Assembly: GCF_027887165.1 (NCBI RefSeq)
Contig: NC_077228.1
Location: 106,776,043-106,840,042 of the forward strand
Origin: Monodelphis domestica
Taxonomy: Eukaryota; Chordata; Mammalia; Didelphimorphia; Didelphidae
Direction: 5' to 3'
Length of the DNA: 64,000 bases
A program made the translations under genes and the position numbers. The notes below the pieces were generated by a model that ran no database searches, was not told where the DNA came from, and saw only the letters and a program-made list of their open reading frames with translations. Position 1 is the first letter of the stretch. Every line of letters starts with the position of its first letter. Of this stretch, positions 40,503 through 53,255 are shown piece by piece.

Positions 40503-41690
40503 AAAAAAACTGCCCCAATATTCTAGACCAAGAGGGAAAAGTGAATATTGAAAGAATCCACAGATAACCTCTGTACTTAATACCCAACTGACAGTACCCA
40601 GGAATGTTATATCCAAATTCAAGAACTATCAGACCAAAGAAAAGATATTACAAGCTGCCAAGAAGAAGTCATTCAGATACCATGGAACCACAGTGAGGAT
40701 AACGCAGGATCTGGCTGCATCCACACTGAAGGACCAAAAGGCATGGAATATGATATTCCTGAAAGCAAGGGAACTAGGTCTACAACCAAGAATCAACTAC
40801 CCAGCAAAACTGACTATATTCTTAGAGGGGAACATATGGTCATTCAACAAAATAGAATAAATCCAAGAATTTGTAAAGAAAAAACCAAACCTGAACAGAA
40901 AATTCGATGCCCAAGCACAGACCTCAAGAGAATCATCAAAGGGTAATTTTAAAAGGGGGGGGGAGGGAGAAAAATGAAACAAAACAAACAAAAAAACCCT
41001 TTTTTAAAGAGACTCAATAAGTTAAAATGTTATGTATCCCTATAAGAAAAGAGGTAACTGGTAACTCTTAAAAACTGCTGTTATCAGCTGAACAGCTAGA
41101 AAAATTACACTTAGAGGGAACAGTGACAAACTGTAAAGGATGAAAGAACAAGACATAAATAAGTATATAGATATATGCATGCATAAATACATATACATGT
41201 ATATATATAGCTATATATACACAACTAGAGCTAAAAAAAGGTTAATACTAAAAGAAATGGGGAAAAGAAACAAATAGGGGTAAATGTATATGTCACAAAG
41301 AAGCTCATGGTGGAAGGGGGGAGAACATCAATACACTGAAAGGGTAAAGAGGTTGGAGATAGGAAATATTCAACTCTTATGTGCTTTGAAATTGACCCAA
41401 AGAGGGAAGAACAATTCAATCCATTGGGGCAGAGAATAGATTTGCACCCTATAGGGGAATAGAAGGCTAACAAACAGACTGGTGGGGAGGGAAGCAGTAC
41501 AAGGGAGGGAGAGGGTGGGGGGTAATTTTAGAAAGACTACAGGGAAAAAAGGGGGGAATAAGAAGGAAGGGGGTAGAAAGGAAATAAAATAAGGGTGGGA
41601 ACTACAGGGACTGATTAAAAACAAACATTGGTGTAGAAGGAAATCGTGAAAGAAGAAGAGGCAGGACCAGGAGTAGAAATCAAAATGCTG
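40503..41690 (+). mobile_element. L1 ORF1 end and inter-ORF region
   Basis: ORF1 continues (NILDQEGKVNIERIH, then TRLQPRINYPAKL-like sequence with shifts) to about 40945. The rest is A/G-rich spacer before ORF2. Frameshifts split the end of ORF1 between two frames. Confidence 0.8.
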
Positions 41691-43667
41691 GGAAATACAC
41701 AGCTAGTAATAATAACTCTGAATGTGAATGGAATGAACTCACCCATAAAATGCAAGTGAATAGCAGAGTAGAATAGAATCCCAAACCCTACCATATGCTG
41801 TCTACAAGAAACACACATGAGGAAGGTAAATACACATAGGGTGAAAATAAGAGGATGGAGCCAAATCTATTGGGAATCAACTGAGAAAAAGAAGGCAGGA
41901 GTCACAATCATGATATCTGACAAAGCCAAAGTAAAAATAAATCTAGTTAAAAGAGATAGGGAAGGTAATTACATCCTGATAAAAGGCAGTATAGACAATG
42001 AGGAAATATCAGTACTCAACATGTATGCACCAAATGGCATAGCATCCAAATTTCTAAAGGAGAAACTACTGGAGCTCAAGGATGAAATAAGACAGAAAAA
42101 CTATACTAGGGGGAGACCTGAACCTTCCTCTATTCAAACTAGATAAATAAAGCCAAAAAATAAATAAGAAAGAGGTAAGAGAAGTGAATGAAATCTTGGA
42201 AAAATTAGAGTTAGTAGACTTGTGGAGAAAAATAAATAGGGACAAAAAGGAATATACCTTCTTTTCAGCAGCACATTGTACATTCATAAAAATTGACCAT
42301 GTATTAGGGCATAAAAACATTGCAAACAAGTGCAAAAGAGCAGAAATAATAAATGCAACCTTCTCAGATCACAATGCAATGAAAATAATAATGAGTAAGG
42401 GTACATCGAGAGGTAAATAAAAAATTAATTGGAAATTAAACAATACGATTCTCCAAAACCAGTTAGTCAAAGAACAAATCATAGAAACAATTAATAACTT
42501 CAGTGAAGAAAATGACAATGATGAGACATCCTTTCAAAACCTATGGGATGCAGCCAAAGCAGTATTCAGGGGCAAATTTATATCCTTGAGTTCATATATT
42601 AACAAATTAAGATGGGCAGAGGTCAATGAATTGGGCATGCAAATTAAAAAAACTAGAAAGTGAACAAATTAAAAATCCTCAGATGGAGACTAAATTAGAG
42701 ATCCTAAAACTCAAAGGAGAAATTAATAAAACTGAAAGTCAAAGAACTATTGATTTAATAAGTAATACTAGAATCTGGTACTTTGAAAAAACAAATAAAA
42801 TAGACAAAGTACTAGTCAGTCTAATTAAAAAAAGGAAAGAAATAAACCAAATTGACAGTATCCAAGATGAAAAGGGAGACCTCACCTCTAGTGATGAAGA
42901 AATTAAGACAATCATTAAAAACTACTATACTTACAAAAATATAAATTGCCTAGCCTAACAGAGGAAGAAATAAATTACCTAAACAACTCCATATCAGAAA
43001 AAGAAATTGAACAAGCCATCAAAGAACTCCCTAAGAAAAAATCCCCAGGGCCTGATGGATTCACAAATGAATTCTATCAAACATTCAAAGAACAACTAAT
43101 CCCAATATTATATAAACTATTTGATAGAATAAACAAAGAAGGAGTTCTACCAAATTCATTTTATGACAAAAACATGGTACTGATCCCAAAGCCAGGCAGG
43201 TTAAAAACAGAGAAAGAAAACTATAGATCAATCTCCCTAATGAATATAGATGCAAAAATCTTAAATAGGATACTAGCAAAAAGACTTCAGCAAGTGATCA
43301 GGAGGGTTAATCACTATGACCAGGTAGGATTCATACCAGGAATGCAAGGATGGTTCAATATTAGGAAAACCATCCACATAATTGACCATATTAACAAGCA
43401 AACTGACAAAAATCACATGATTATCTCAATAGATGCAGGAAAAGTCTTTAATAAAATACACCACCCATTCCTATTGAAAACACCAGAAAGTATAGGAATA
43501 GAAGAGCCTTTCCAAAAAATAATACACAGTATATATCTAAGCCCATCAACAAACATCATCTGCAATGGGGATAAACTAGAAGCCTTCCCAATAAGATCAG
43601 GAGTGAAACAAGGATGCCCATTATCACCTCTATTATTTAACATTGTACTAGAAACACTATCAGTAGC
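41691..43667 (+). mobile_element. L1 ORF2, endonuclease and N-terminal RT
   Basis: The endonuclease part starts near 41705 ('LVIITLNVNGMNSP'-like) and is broken by several stops. From 42946 a 250-codon frame holds the reverse-transcriptase fingers and palm: [40 protein letters not shown], and [15 protein letters not shown]. The palm motif usually reads DAEKAFDK, so catalytic-site decay is visible. The frame ends where an LTR is inserted at 43668. Confidence 0.92.
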
Positions 43668-44323
43668 TGTAGCATCCCAAGCATATTCACATCTATGAAA
43701 TATAAATGACTGTATGGCTACTGTGTCTCCAAGCATAAGGTTATACCAATGAGGCTTGTGAATGTAACCTTGAACTGGCCATGGGGCCCTTGGCTAAGAC
43801 AAACTCATTAACATGCTCGGACTCAATTCCCCGGGAAAGCGCAGTTTCCAATCTACACGCCCAAAGGTGTTCCCTCTACCTTGCCACCCAATCTTAAGTG
43901 TCTATACTTTGTGATGTGGTTACTACGTCCTTGGGAGTACCGCCCAAGCAGGACAGGATTAAATTCAGAGGCAAACCCATGAACTTCCTCTTGGCCTTTC
44001 TCCCCTTCCATGGAGCTCCACTGGGCTCCTCTATGTCTCTGTCTCTCTCCTCTTGACCTTCTCCTTCCCCAAGGCTGTAACCATCTGGCCTGCATTCCCT
44101 ATCTTAATCTCCTCATCCACCTCGTGTTCCTTTGTACTCATACTCTCCTATCAAAGTGAGTATCATAGGGGTTGCCTGCCCTATCCAACCACTGACTTGT
44201 CCGTGTCTTTCATTTCCACCCTGGTTCTCGGTTCCTACCTCTCCTCGGGTCCCATCACAAAGGTGAGCCCCTTCCCTTGTGGGACCCTGCTGGTCAGGGA
44301 AGTCCATTAAGGAAAACCCCACA
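43668..44323 (+). mobile_element. Solo LTR inserted in L1 ORF2 (5-base TSD)
   Basis: A 656-base block begins TGTAGCATCC and ends AACCCCACA. It is bounded by GTAGC at 43663-43667 and 44324-44328. Removing it restores the L1 reading across the junction (..ETLSVA / IREEKEIEG..). It has TG...CA ends, pyrimidine-rich sequence late in the element, and no coding capacity. The plus strand is the likelier sense, from an ATTAAA near 43959 before the pyrimidine-rich part, but this is weak. Confidence 0.88.
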
Positions 44324-46508
44324 GTAGCAATTAGAGAAGAAAAAGAAATTGAAGGTATTAAAATTGGCAATGAGGAGACCAAGCTATCACTCTTTGTGGA
44401 TGATATGATGGTATATTTAAAGAATCCTAGAGAATCAACCAAAAAGCTATTCGAAATAATCAACAGCATTAGCAAAGTTGCAGGATACAAAATAAACCCG
44501 CATAAGTCATAAGCATTTCTATATATCTCCAATCCATCTCAGCAGCAAGAATTAGAAAGAGAAACTCCATTTAAAATCACTCTAGACAATATAAAATACT
44601 TAGGAATCTACCTGCTGAGACAAACACAGGAACTATATGAACACAACTACAAAATACTCCCCACACAATTAAAACTAGATCTAAACAATTGGAAAAACAT
44701 TGATTGCTCATGGGTGGGACAAGCTAACATAATAAAAATGACAATCCTACCCAAATTAATTTACTTATTTAGTGCCATACCCATTGAACTACCAAAAAAC
44801 TTCTTTACGGAATTAGAAAAAAACATAAAGTTCATTTGGAAGAACAAAAGATCAAGGATATCCAGAGAAATCATGAAAAAAAATGCAAAGGAAGGAGGAT
44901 TTGCAGTCCCAGATCTCAAACTATACTATAAAGCTGTGGTTATCAAAACAATTTGGTACTGGCTAAGAGACAGAAAGGAGGATCAGTGGAATAGACTTGG
45001 AGTAAATGACCTCAGCAACACAATCTATGATAAACCCAAGATCCTAGTTTTTGGGACCAAAACACACTATTTGATAAAAACTGCTGGGAAAATTGGAAGA
45101 CAGTGTGGGAGAGATTAGGAATTGATCAACACCTCACACCTTACTCCAAGATAAATTCAAAATGGGTGAATGACCTGAATATAAAGAAGGAAACTATAAG
45201 CAAATTAGGCGAACACAGAATAGTATACCTGTCAGATCGTTGGGAAAGGAAAGACTTTAAAACCAAGCAAGAGCTAGAAAAAGTCACAAAATGTAAAATC
45301 AATAATTTTGATTACATCAAATTAAAAAGGTTTTATACAAACAAAACTAATGCATCCAAAATTAGAAGGGAAGTAACAAATTGGGAAACAATCTTCATTA
45401 CAAAAACCTCTGACAAAGGTCTAATTACTCAAATTTATAAAAATCTAAACCAAAATTGTACAAAAAAATCAAGGCATTCTCCAATTGATAAATGGGCAAG
45501 GGACATGAATAGGCAATTTTCAGTTAAAGAAATCAAAACTATTAATAAGCACATGAAAAAGTGTTCTAAATCTCTTACAATCAGAGAAATGCAAATCAAA
45601 ACAGCTCTGAGGTATCACCTCACACATAGAAGATTGGCTAACATGACAGCTATGGAAAGTAATGAATATTGGAGGGGATGTGGCAAAGTTGGGACATTAA
45701 TGCTTGCTGGTGGAGTTGTGAATTGATCCAACCATTCTGGAGGGCAATTTGGAACTATGCCCAAAGGGCATACTAAAAGACTGTCTGCCCTTTGATCCAG
45801 CCATAGCACTGCTGGGTTTGTACCCCAAAGAGATAATAAGGAAAAAGATATGTACAAAAATATTCATAACTGTGCTCTTTGAGGTGGCAAAAAATTGGAA
45901 AACGAGGGGATGCCCTTCAATTGGGGAATGGCTGAACAAATTGTGGTATATGTTGGTGATGGAATACTATTGTGCTCAAAGGAATAATAAAGTGGAGGAA
46001 TTCCATGGGAACTGGAACAACCTCCAGGAACTGATGCAGAGTGAGAGGAGCAGAACCAGGAGAACATTGTACACAGAGACTGATATACTGTGGTACAATC
46101 TAATGTAATGGACTTCTCCATTAGTGGCAATGTAATGACCCTGAACAACTTGGAGGAACCTATGATAAAAACCAGTATCCACATCCAGAGGAAATACAGT
46201 GGGAGTAAAAACACCAACAAAAAGAAAACAAAAACAAAAACAACTGCTTGAATATATAGGTCAAAGGGATATGGTTGGGGATGTAGACTCTAAATGAACA
46301 TCCTAGTGTAAACAACAACATGGAAATAGGTTCTGATCAAGGACACAAGTAATACCCAATAAAATTGCATATTGGCTATGGGAAGAGTGAGTGGAGGGGA
46401 GGGAGGGAAATAATGTGATTATTGTAACCAAAGAATAATGTTCTAAATTGACTAACTAAACTTTTTCAAATGGAAATAAAATAAAATAAAATAACTGCAC
46501 ACAATTAA
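44324..46508 (+). mobile_element. L1 ORF2 C-terminal part and 3' UTR
   Basis: Continues ORF2 with [12 protein letters not shown] (the Y/F-x-DD motif, usually FADD), [11 protein letters not shown], then thumb and C-terminal segments (GQANIIKMTILPKLIYLF, KWVNDLNIKKETI, SPIDKWARDMNRQFS). It ends with the region around GEWLNKLWYMLVMEYYCAQ and a 3' UTR with (AAAAT)n and A tail at 46475-46518. Stops and frameshifts separate at least four frames. No target-site duplication was found for the whole element. Confidence 0.9.
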
Positions 46509-46624
46509 AAAAAAAAAAGAATCCCCTATTCCAGGTCAAACTCCACTTTTAAAGACATTTTCTCTTGTGTCACTTTCCCTAATTCCACATCTACCTATCA
46601 CAGGTGACACTCTGCTCTGGAACT

Positions 46625-47591
46625 TGTAAGGAAAATTTAGGGTTGTCACCTAATCTAAATTTGATTTTTGGTCACCAGGGGATATCCCAAATAAAATGCC
46701 CAAGTCCATTTGGAAATATATGATGGTTTAATCAATATACAGGGAAGAAATCAAGGAGAAGAAAGAGAGAAAAGGTATAGGGTTTATCCCACCTGGCCTG
46801 TGCCAGATGAGTTCAAAGTCCCCCACCATGAGGTCCTTGAATATTAAAGACTTTCTCTAAGAGGATAGTGTTTGGAAGATAAAGGAAGAAAAATCAGCCT
46901 AAACTCTGAGAGATCTCAGAGAAGAGCCTCACTGAAATAGGTTACTAGTTTTCCTCCAGTATGGTATCAAGGAAAACTTACCGCTAAACTCAGACAATAG
47001 CAGCCACCATGCCAAGAAGCCGACAAGCTCAGCAAGTTGCCGCCAGCCACCTCTCTACTGTCAAAGAGCCCAGAAAGAGGAAGTGATGTGAAATATATAG
47101 ACAGCTTTACATCACTTTCCTGCATCTCACATGTACCAATGATATCTTAGGCTTGACTTAGGACAGCCCAGGGGTCTGTCAGTTGTTTCTGATTTGTCAT
47201 CTGCCAGCACGTGTCTATCATAGGCCATCTTCCTAAATACTTAATCCTTAAGTATGGGTGTAGACATTCCTGATTTTGTTAGACTAAGTAGGGTGGAGTA
47301 ATCTAAAGTTCCCAGACTGCCTAGAAGGCAGTTAGTCAATTCTGATTCATTACTCACTATCACACACATGGGTCACAGACCTCCCACCTCATGACTAAGT
47401 GGAATATTTGCTTTGGTGATTAGACCTAAATGGGAAGATCTTCATACTCAACTTTTAAGTACGGTGTGTGCACTTTTTGTGATTGACTCTAAAAATAGGC
47501 AGGTCTCAATGCTTAACTTTTCAGTAGGGTGTTTACACTTATGGGAATTAAAATCTAAAAATAGACATGAGTTACAATTTAAATCTTTACA
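46625..47591 (-). mobile_element. Probable LTR
   Basis: A block with TGTAAGGAAAATTTAGGG at its left and AATCTTTACA at its right end, so TG...CA in both senses. On the minus strand a TATATATTTC box lies near 47093 and the U5-like end CCTAAATTTTCCTTACA matches the ends of the LTR at 13188. About 967 bases. No matching duplication was found at both sides, so the limits are tentative. Confidence 0.5.
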
Positions 47592-47592
47592 A

Positions 47593-47898
47593 TGTAAAAT
47601 TTAAAGTTAAATCTCAATAATAAAAATATTATATTTTAGGAGGCTTTATTAAATGATCATTAGAAATCAAGGAATAAAGAGTATACAAAATAAAAACCAT
47701 GTGCCCATGACTGATTAGCCATTTCAAAATCCTACCGTACCACACCACCATGATTGTTGCATCATGCCAAAGAGGAGGCAGAGTTTCAATGCCCACTCAC
47801 TTTATCCTCTGTCTACAGGAAGTACATAATGACAGGAAATCAATGGGCTCTCGGGATATGTAGTTCTTTTTTTAGGGTAACAGATTTTCAATTATACA
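47593..47898 (-). mobile_element. LTR related to the one at 13188-13542
   Basis: Begins TGTAAAATTTAAAG and ends CAATTATACA. The middle ('ATTATATTTTAGGAGGCTTT', 'AAGAGTATACAAAATAAAAA', 'CATGTGCCCA') aligns with 13245-13325 of the smaller solo LTR. Just outside its right end, the minus strand reads AAGTGGGAA, a polypurine-like tract directly before the TG, as expected for a 3' LTR. Confidence 0.65.
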
Positions 47899-50060
47899 TT
47901 CCCACTTGAGACCCGCAGAAGACTAGTCTCTCCAATGGGTCTTGTAAACATACCATATTTGAAATTATAATAATTTGAGGATAAGAGGAAAAGAGAACAA
48001 AACCAATAATTGCTAGATGCATTGACAAAAAGGTAGTGGGGGGCAGTCCCCTTCAGCATAAGAGTATACATACAAACAAATACATTCAACCCCACAAAGT
48101 TCAAATCACTACATCCCAAAGTTCATTCTGGATCTTCTGGTGCAGCGTGTGGTCTACGGAGGCATCTTCATGGTGCCTTCTCCAAACAGTTCAGTTTCTG
48201 GATTTGGAGAGGTAGCATGTTTCTTAACGTAAAATTACTCTCAAAAAGAATTTAAACTTTGCAATTTAGAATAATTATAAATTCCCTCCTGAAAAGGGTG
48301 TAGAAAAACACAGGAATCACTTAGGAATGCATGGCTGAGTTATGAAGTATTTGAATCAATTGGCAAGAGAAATCAAAAATATCAAAAAAATCCAAATAAA
48401 AGAGAAAATATAACTTCTGGATGAAATATAAACTATCAAAGTCTTATGTGTAAAAAAATTTAAGTAAAGGAAAATAAACCTATAACAGGTCCTTGAATCA
48501 AGGCCCAATTAAAGTGATTTCTATCCCACAAGTCTATAGGACAAAATGCAATAATATTTCACTTACCCATTTGCAGCCAAGACTACAAGAAGTTGCTGTA
48601 CTATAAGAGAGAGAAAAGGACTAATAGGAAAGTGCCATTCCCTGGTCTGATTTTACCTTCACTCTCAGGGATAGGGGAGCCAGAATGGCCAATTGTTAGG
48701 TACGTTCATATTTTTCACAAGGGGTATGGTTCAAGGAATTCTGTGTCTTAACATATGTCAAGTGCCTCAACCTTGAGTCTCACACTAGGTTCAAGTCCTT
48801 GACTCTTTGCACAGAATGTCATCAATCCATGTAGGATTGGTTTGGGTCTCTTTGACCTTGTGCTATATAGCACTTTAAAATGGCTCTTTTGTTCCCTTCT
48901 CCTGGAATCAGACACAATCATTAATCAAAGTCCCATAATTTTTTTTAAACAATCAATGAAATCATTTTTATAGTCTAGAACTTTTGGGGTATGCATTGAC
49001 ATTAGGGCAAATGTATCTTAAACTTATATTACTGCAAAATCAAAAAGGTAAAAGAAAATCTTCTCAATACTGGTGACATGTTTCAAATACAAAAAGGAGA
49101 GAAAAAATAAAAAACTGAAATAGTATATTGCACATGCAAGCAAAAAAATAATAATAAAAGAGTTTTGAAAATCAAAAGTATATAGCTTATAATCATTGAC
49201 ACACTGTGTCAGCTAAGGAAAGGTAGAATACAAAGGTTTCTCACCAAAAAAAAATGAGATCCATTTCCTCTTCAAACCTGGCCGTGATCCACTGTGAGTG
49301 CAAACAAATGATTTTCACAAAGTAACAGTTTTTTTTATAAAGCATGTAATGCACATTCAAAAAAGCATCAAAATCCCCACAGTTATAATAGCCCATTTAA
49401 TGACAATAGCAAACAAACCCACTATCATATTTTACAGGAGTCTGCTGTATGACATTTGAAGGAAAAAAAAAAAACCTTAGAAGCTAATGGATACTTGTCA
49501 CAAGTTTTTCAGGTGTAGCAACGTTTCAACCTTGGCTGAGATATATTTTTAAAATCTATTACTGCCATCATTACAAAAATGTGGCAGTCTAGAGGAGTCT
49601 AGAAAAAACCAAACCTCCATACTGTTGCTGTTGTGTCTAAAAACATCACCAAGATTCTAGAGATCATTCTGGTGAAAGGGTATAGTAAGCTGAGGATTTA
49701 TAAATGAGAGATGCTCACTCTTGGGAGCCATCCAGGAGTAGCATGCCCTGGGATCAACTTTCCAGCTCCTTTGTTATGAGACTGTTATGTACCATCGGGA
49801 GGTGGAGATTATAGTTTTACTTTTCAACTACTAGAATGGACCTTACCTCTTGTTACAAATAACTCAAGAAGCAAGCAAGATGATCAGTCAGAGTTGAGAA
49901 AAAAAAATCTAAAAATCATGTCTAAAGATCCCTTAAAATCAATTTGAGATATTTAGCTCATTAAATTTTCCAAAGGTTATTATACGATTGTAACCGGTTT
50001 TTTAATGAAATATGTCCATTCTCTATGTGACAATTTACAAAACCAAAAGAGGGGGGGAAA
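47899..50060 (-). other. Possible noncoding ERV interior; otherwise unassigned
   Basis: About 2.1 kb of A+T-rich sequence follows (on the minus strand, precedes) the LTR at 47593. The polypurine-like tract suggests it is the inside of the same provirus, but no gag, pol or env motif is visible in any frame and no 5' LTR was found. It may be a nonautonomous or badly decayed element, or plain intergenic DNA. Confidence 0.3.
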
Positions 50061-50298
50061 GCTGTTTTTTTTTTTTAATATGGGCTTATTCAATAATATT
50101 TGTTCAGTATAGTTATAGGGGAAAAGTAACAGAATATAAACTGATTCAGTTTAACAGAATAGTATTGAATACAATAACATATTAACTTAAAACAACAAAA
50201 TTAAATCTTAAATAAAACAATCAGCAAAATACAACGAAATACAGAGATTTTCATTAAAGAAAAATGGAGTCTGAAAAGGCTTAAAATTTCACCTCCAG

Positions 50299-50499
50299 GG
50301 GGCAGCGGGGTAGCTCAGTGGATTGAAAGCCAGGCTCAGAGAAGGGAGGTCCTGGGTTCAAATCTGTCCTCAGCCATTTCCTAACTATGTGACCCTGGGC
50401 AAGTCACTTGACCCCCACTGCCTAGTCCTTACCACTCTTCTGCCTTAGAACCAATACCTAGTATTGATTCTAAGATGGAAGGTAAGGGTTTAAAAAATT
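50299..50499 (+). mobile_element. WSINE1-like SINE with exact TSD
   Basis: Full-length copy between TTTCACCTCCAG at 50287-50298 and 50500-50511. Confidence 0.93.
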
Positions 50500-50509
50500 T
50501 TTCACCTCC

Positions 50510-51270
50510 AGACTCTTTAAAGTTCTTTTTCTGTCCATTCAGATCCTATTGTCAGTGCTCTTGGATCTCCCATAGTGAGAGAGAACTCCTAGATGAGCAT
50601 AGTGTGAAGGAATCCTAAATTGAATGAATCTTAGAGACTGGGCCAGAATGGCAAAGGGTTGATCCTCCCCTGAATCTCAGGCAAGATCAGTGAAAGGATC
50701 AGTGCACTCATGAATGGTAGAAGCTGTTTGAAATAGGTAATGCACTGCTCTTTCATAGAGTACGCCATGCTTGTAATCAACTTCCTATTTGGAAGAGTTG
50801 CTTCCTTCTTCCCTTCTCCCTCCAAGGTCCCCTGCCACATGGAGGGTAATTGTTGCCTAGGGAAAGAACACCCCAGTTTTTACCAGTTGGTTTGTGATTC
50901 TGAAGACACAGTGGCAGCTACCAGCAGCCTGGGACCTGGGACTGGGCCTGGATGAACGATCTCGGTCAGAGGCTGGTGATCAGGAGCAGAGTTGTTGGGG
51001 GTCTAAGACTGGGGCCTGGGCTGGGGCTGGGTTTTCACAGACAAAGGATTCATTCCCATATGACCAGACTAATGGCAACGAGTTTCCTCACACTTAATTG
51101 GGCTAGTTCTTAGAAAACAGACTCAGTCTGTTGCTGGGACCACACTAAGTTTTTCACAAATGATAGAACTGGCCAGAACATATGCCCCTCTTGCATACTC
51201 TTTGAGAACCAAAGACCATCTCTAGGGATGTGTTGGAGCCAGTTCAAACAGGCTCTTAAGAACTAGTTGC
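50510..51270. other. Intergenic, nothing recognised
   Basis: Moderately G+C-rich around 50920-51040 with GGGCCTGG repeats. Open frames of about 70 codons on both strands lack motifs. Confidence 0.4.
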
Positions 51271-51271
51271 T

Positions 51272-51452
51272 AAGGCAGGGAGGTGACTCAGTAGAGAATC
51301 AGGCCTGGAGGCAGGAGGTCCTGGGTTCAAATTTGACCTCAGAGCTTTCCTAGCTATATGACCCTGGGCACTTAATCCTACTTAATCCCAAATACTCAAT
51401 CCTTGCCACTCCTCTGCCTTGGAACTGAAAGATGGTAAAGGTTTTTTTAAAG
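51272..51452 (+). mobile_element. WSINE1-like SINE, diverged
   Basis: 'AGGCAGGGAGGTGACTCAGT', 'GGTCCTGGGTTCAAATTTGA', 'TATATGACCCTGGGCACTTA' and 'CCACTCCTCTGCCTTGGAAC'. A short internal repeat (TACTTAATCC) is copy-specific. Confidence 0.85.
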
Positions 51453-51944
51453 AAAGAAGTAATTGTTTGATTTTCAATGTGAGCATTTACATCTGGCAAA
51501 TAAGCAGGCATTACAAATCAGGACTTGATTTGTTGTCTTGCTGATTGTCTAGGTCTAAGAAATAGATGGAAAAAAATATTAACAATATAGATGAAACTTA
51601 AAAGTATGTCATGTACACACTTTTTTTCCCCCCAGAAAGCCAGTTGTTAAACATTTAGCAATATATCACTAGCCTCATGCCCTGCAAGGGCATTAGAATA
51701 GGATTGTATAGACATAAAGTAACTTGCTGAAATCCATGCTTAGAGCATGGTTGAGAGTTTTAAGGAGGTAGACATGATTCAAGAAGGTATACAATCCCCT
51801 CTCAAACAACAGATATAAATGGGATAATACTGAAAATCAAAACATCATAGCCCTCACTTCCCAAATCCATGGTGACAAAATCAGCACAAAGTTAATTTAC
51901 TAATCAAATTCAAAATTAATATTTATTTAAAGTAAATCATAACT

Positions 51945-52162
51945 AAAGTTTGTAAATTACTTTACATATAGTATCTCATTTTATTCTCACAAACAACCCT
52001 ATGAGGTAGGTGCTATTGTCCCCATTTTATAAATGAGGAAACAGCAACAGAGAAGTTAAAGGACTTGCAGGCTCACACAGCTAGTGTCTGAAGTAGGTTT
52101 TGAAACTCAAGTCTTCCTGACTTTGAGTCCAACACTCTAACCACTCAACAATCTAGCTGTCA
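51945..52162 (-). mobile_element. MIR-type SINE, antisense
   Basis: 'CTATGAGGTAGGTGCTATTG', 'CCCCATTTTATAAATGAGGA' and 'CTCAAGTCTTCCTGACTTTG' in antisense MIR order, ending CAATCTAGCTGTC. Nearly full length. Confidence 0.75.
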
Positions 52163-52369
52163 AAATCAACCCTATATTAAAGAAAGGGAGACAAGGGAGC
52201 TATGCCAAAAAAAAAAAAGGTATGCCAAGTAAATAAAATGTCCTCTAGGTGGTGCTGATTTAATGATTTTAATTTAATATAATGATCTTTGTAAGTTAAG
52301 ATTTCTGTTACTCTTTTTATTTGTAATATAACCTACCCTACGCACATTAAATGCCCCTCAATGACACTT

Positions 52370-52622
52370 CGTGGTGTGGTTATTCATCCTTCGTTTTTGA
52401 AGAAGATCAATGACATCATGGGATGATGTCTTAATTTGTGTGTAAACTGGATTGAAGTGAGGCAAAGTTGTGCAAAGCCATCAGCCTCTCCCTCTCTTCC
52501 AGAGTCATTGAAGCCCAAGCAAGGAAAAAATGAAGATGTCTGGAGATGGCCTGGGATGCAGTGGATGCCCTTGGTATCTTCGATGTTAAGCATTTCACAG
52601 CATCAACTTCAGGAGCCTTCAT
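52370..52622 (+). repeat. RTE-associated SINE-like repeat
   Basis: 'CATCCTTCGTTTTTGAAGAA', 'GATCAATGACATCATGGGAT', 'GGAGATGGCCTGGGATGCAG' and 'TATCTTCGATGTTAAGC' follow a marsupial repeat pattern that I associate with RTE-mobilised short elements. The overlapping 69-93 codon frames are repeat artefacts. The family name is uncertain. Confidence 0.5.
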
Positions 52623-52623
52623 G

Positions 52624-52832
52624 GCTAATACTAGATGGTGCAGTGGATAGAGAACGCTGGGCCTGGAGTCAGAAAGACTCATATTCCTGAGTTCAAATCT
52701 GACCTCAGACACTTACTAGCTGTGTGACCCAGACATTGTTTGCTCAGTTTCTTCACCTGGAAAATGACAAATGACTCTCTGCCAAGAAAACCCCAAATGT
52801 GGTCATAAAGAGTCAGACACAACTGAATAATA
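52624..52832 (+). mobile_element. MAR1-like SINE
   Basis: 'AGATGGTGCAGTGGATAGAG', 'TTCCTGAGTTCAAATCTGAC', then 'AGAAAACCCCAAATGTGGTC' and 'AGAGTCAGACACAACTGAAT', with an internal deletion in the middle. Confidence 0.88.
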
Positions 52833-53089
52833 ATTCTCTCAATATCATTCTCTTCCCCAGGGGGAAAGGTACTGATATTTTATATTAAATTTCCTCTAAA
52901 ACATCTAAGATTTTAGTATACATGATATCTTGAAGCTAAGAAAATGATGGTGATACAAATCCTTTTTGCTTCCTTCTATGGAAATCTTATAAGATAGAGA
53001 AACAGGGGGAATGATAATTGATATTGATTGTTATTGACATCTGGCCATGTTCTCCATCCCACCAGTTCAGTAAACTCTCAGTAAATGTC

Positions 53090-53255
53090 TATCATTTCCA
53101 ATTTCAAATATAAAATCCTCCATTTGGCTTTTAAAGTCCTTCATAGCTTTCTCCTAAATCCCATCTTTTCATTCTTCTTGCACCTATTCCCCTCCACATA
53201 CTCTAGGATCCAATGACACTAGTCTCCCTATCCTCTATCTCCCAACTCCATGTAT
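53090..53255 (+). mobile_element. L2 LINE, part 1 (hosts SINE and L1)
   Basis: 'CAAATATAAAATCCTCCATT', 'TTGGCTTTTAAAGTCCTTCA' and 'GATCCAATGACACTAGTCTC' are the L2 end of ORF and 3' UTR. It continues at 53710-53831 and 55210-55440. Confidence 0.8.
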
